Source: Acidobacteriota bacterium (GTDB lineage: Bacteria; Acidobacteriota; Terriglobia; Acidiferrales; UBA7541). From it: a stretch of DNA of 53,591 nucleotides. Made by a program: the position numbers and the translations under genes. Within the stretch, counting starts at the first letter, position 1. Each line of letters starts with the position of its first letter. The stretch is from positions 1 through 53,591 of the forward strand of contig QHYS01000218.1 of NCBI GenBank assembly GCA_003223325.1. Reading direction: 5' to 3'. The notes beneath the pieces were generated by a model. It searched no databases and was not told where the DNA came from. It worked only from the letters and a program-made list of their open reading frames with translations. Shown one piece after another: positions 53,532 to 53,591 of this stretch.

Positions 53532-53591
53532 GGCCCACCATTTTTCAATCGGACGGCACTTTCGCCGCTCAACTCCTGGGAGTTGCGGTCG

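Overview
The window is a chromosomal segment, by eye about 58-60% GC, from a Gram-negative bacterium that I place in the Acidobacteriota. This is an inference from gene content and order: tgt-yajC-secD-secF followed by tonB-exbB-exbD-exbD-TPR lipoprotein, mutS2-dnaG-rpoD, DUF6152-type exported proteins, bactofilin, and a PQQ dehydrogenase. TonB, ExbB/ExbD, a TonB-dependent receptor and lipoproteins show an outer membrane. No 16S rRNA is present to confirm the placement.

Layout. 0-10 kb: a TMTC-like membrane protein with TPRs, an intact and a decayed single-receiver protein, an exported DUF6152 protein followed by three tandem paralogous exported proteins from one consensus promoter, a small exported protein and a PQQ dehydrogenase. 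10-12.5 kb: a small membrane protein and a bactofilin interrupted by an amber codon, flanked by near-identical 26-bp repeats, then an isolated nuoB and a Rieske ferredoxin. 13-21 kb: ruvA-ruvB-folK, a receiver-like protein lacking its phospho-acceptor, a radical SAM protein of the spore-photoproduct-lyase type, a Cys-rich protein, a SYLF protein and a PBP4-type peptidase. 20.7-27.5 kb: LOG protein, mutS2, dnaG and rpoD, the last with a structured leader. 27.6-37 kb: a frameshifted MFS transporter, tgt, yajC, secD, secF, tonB, exbB, two exbD and a broken TPR lipoprotein. 37-42.6 kb: rel with its ACT domain out of frame, two lipoproteins (one a zinc-less M1-peptidase relative), RidA and a CopD/HemJ-like protein. 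42.7-50 kb: a minus-strand signalling operon. 50-53.6 kb: a methyltransferase with an unknown GNAT-like protein, then tRNA-Ile with the relic of an integrated element.

Most interesting system: the operon read from 49926 down to 42691 encodes a TonB-dependent receptor, a YfiR-family periplasmic protein, a histidine kinase whose periplasmic part looks like CHASE8 (the domain YfiR controls in the diguanylate cyclase YfiN), a coupled single-receiver protein and a REC-PAS-GGDEF-EAL protein. The gene junctions are tight or overlapping. I infer an outer-membrane-to-c-di-GMP pathway in which YfiR acts on a kinase instead of directly on a cyclase.

Second theme: an unusual number of lesions in otherwise well conserved genes (receiver protein, bactofilin, Smr loop of MutS2, MFS, TPR lipoprotein, rel). 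Several look like short deletions. They may be real, or they may be assembly or consensus errors; reads would decide.
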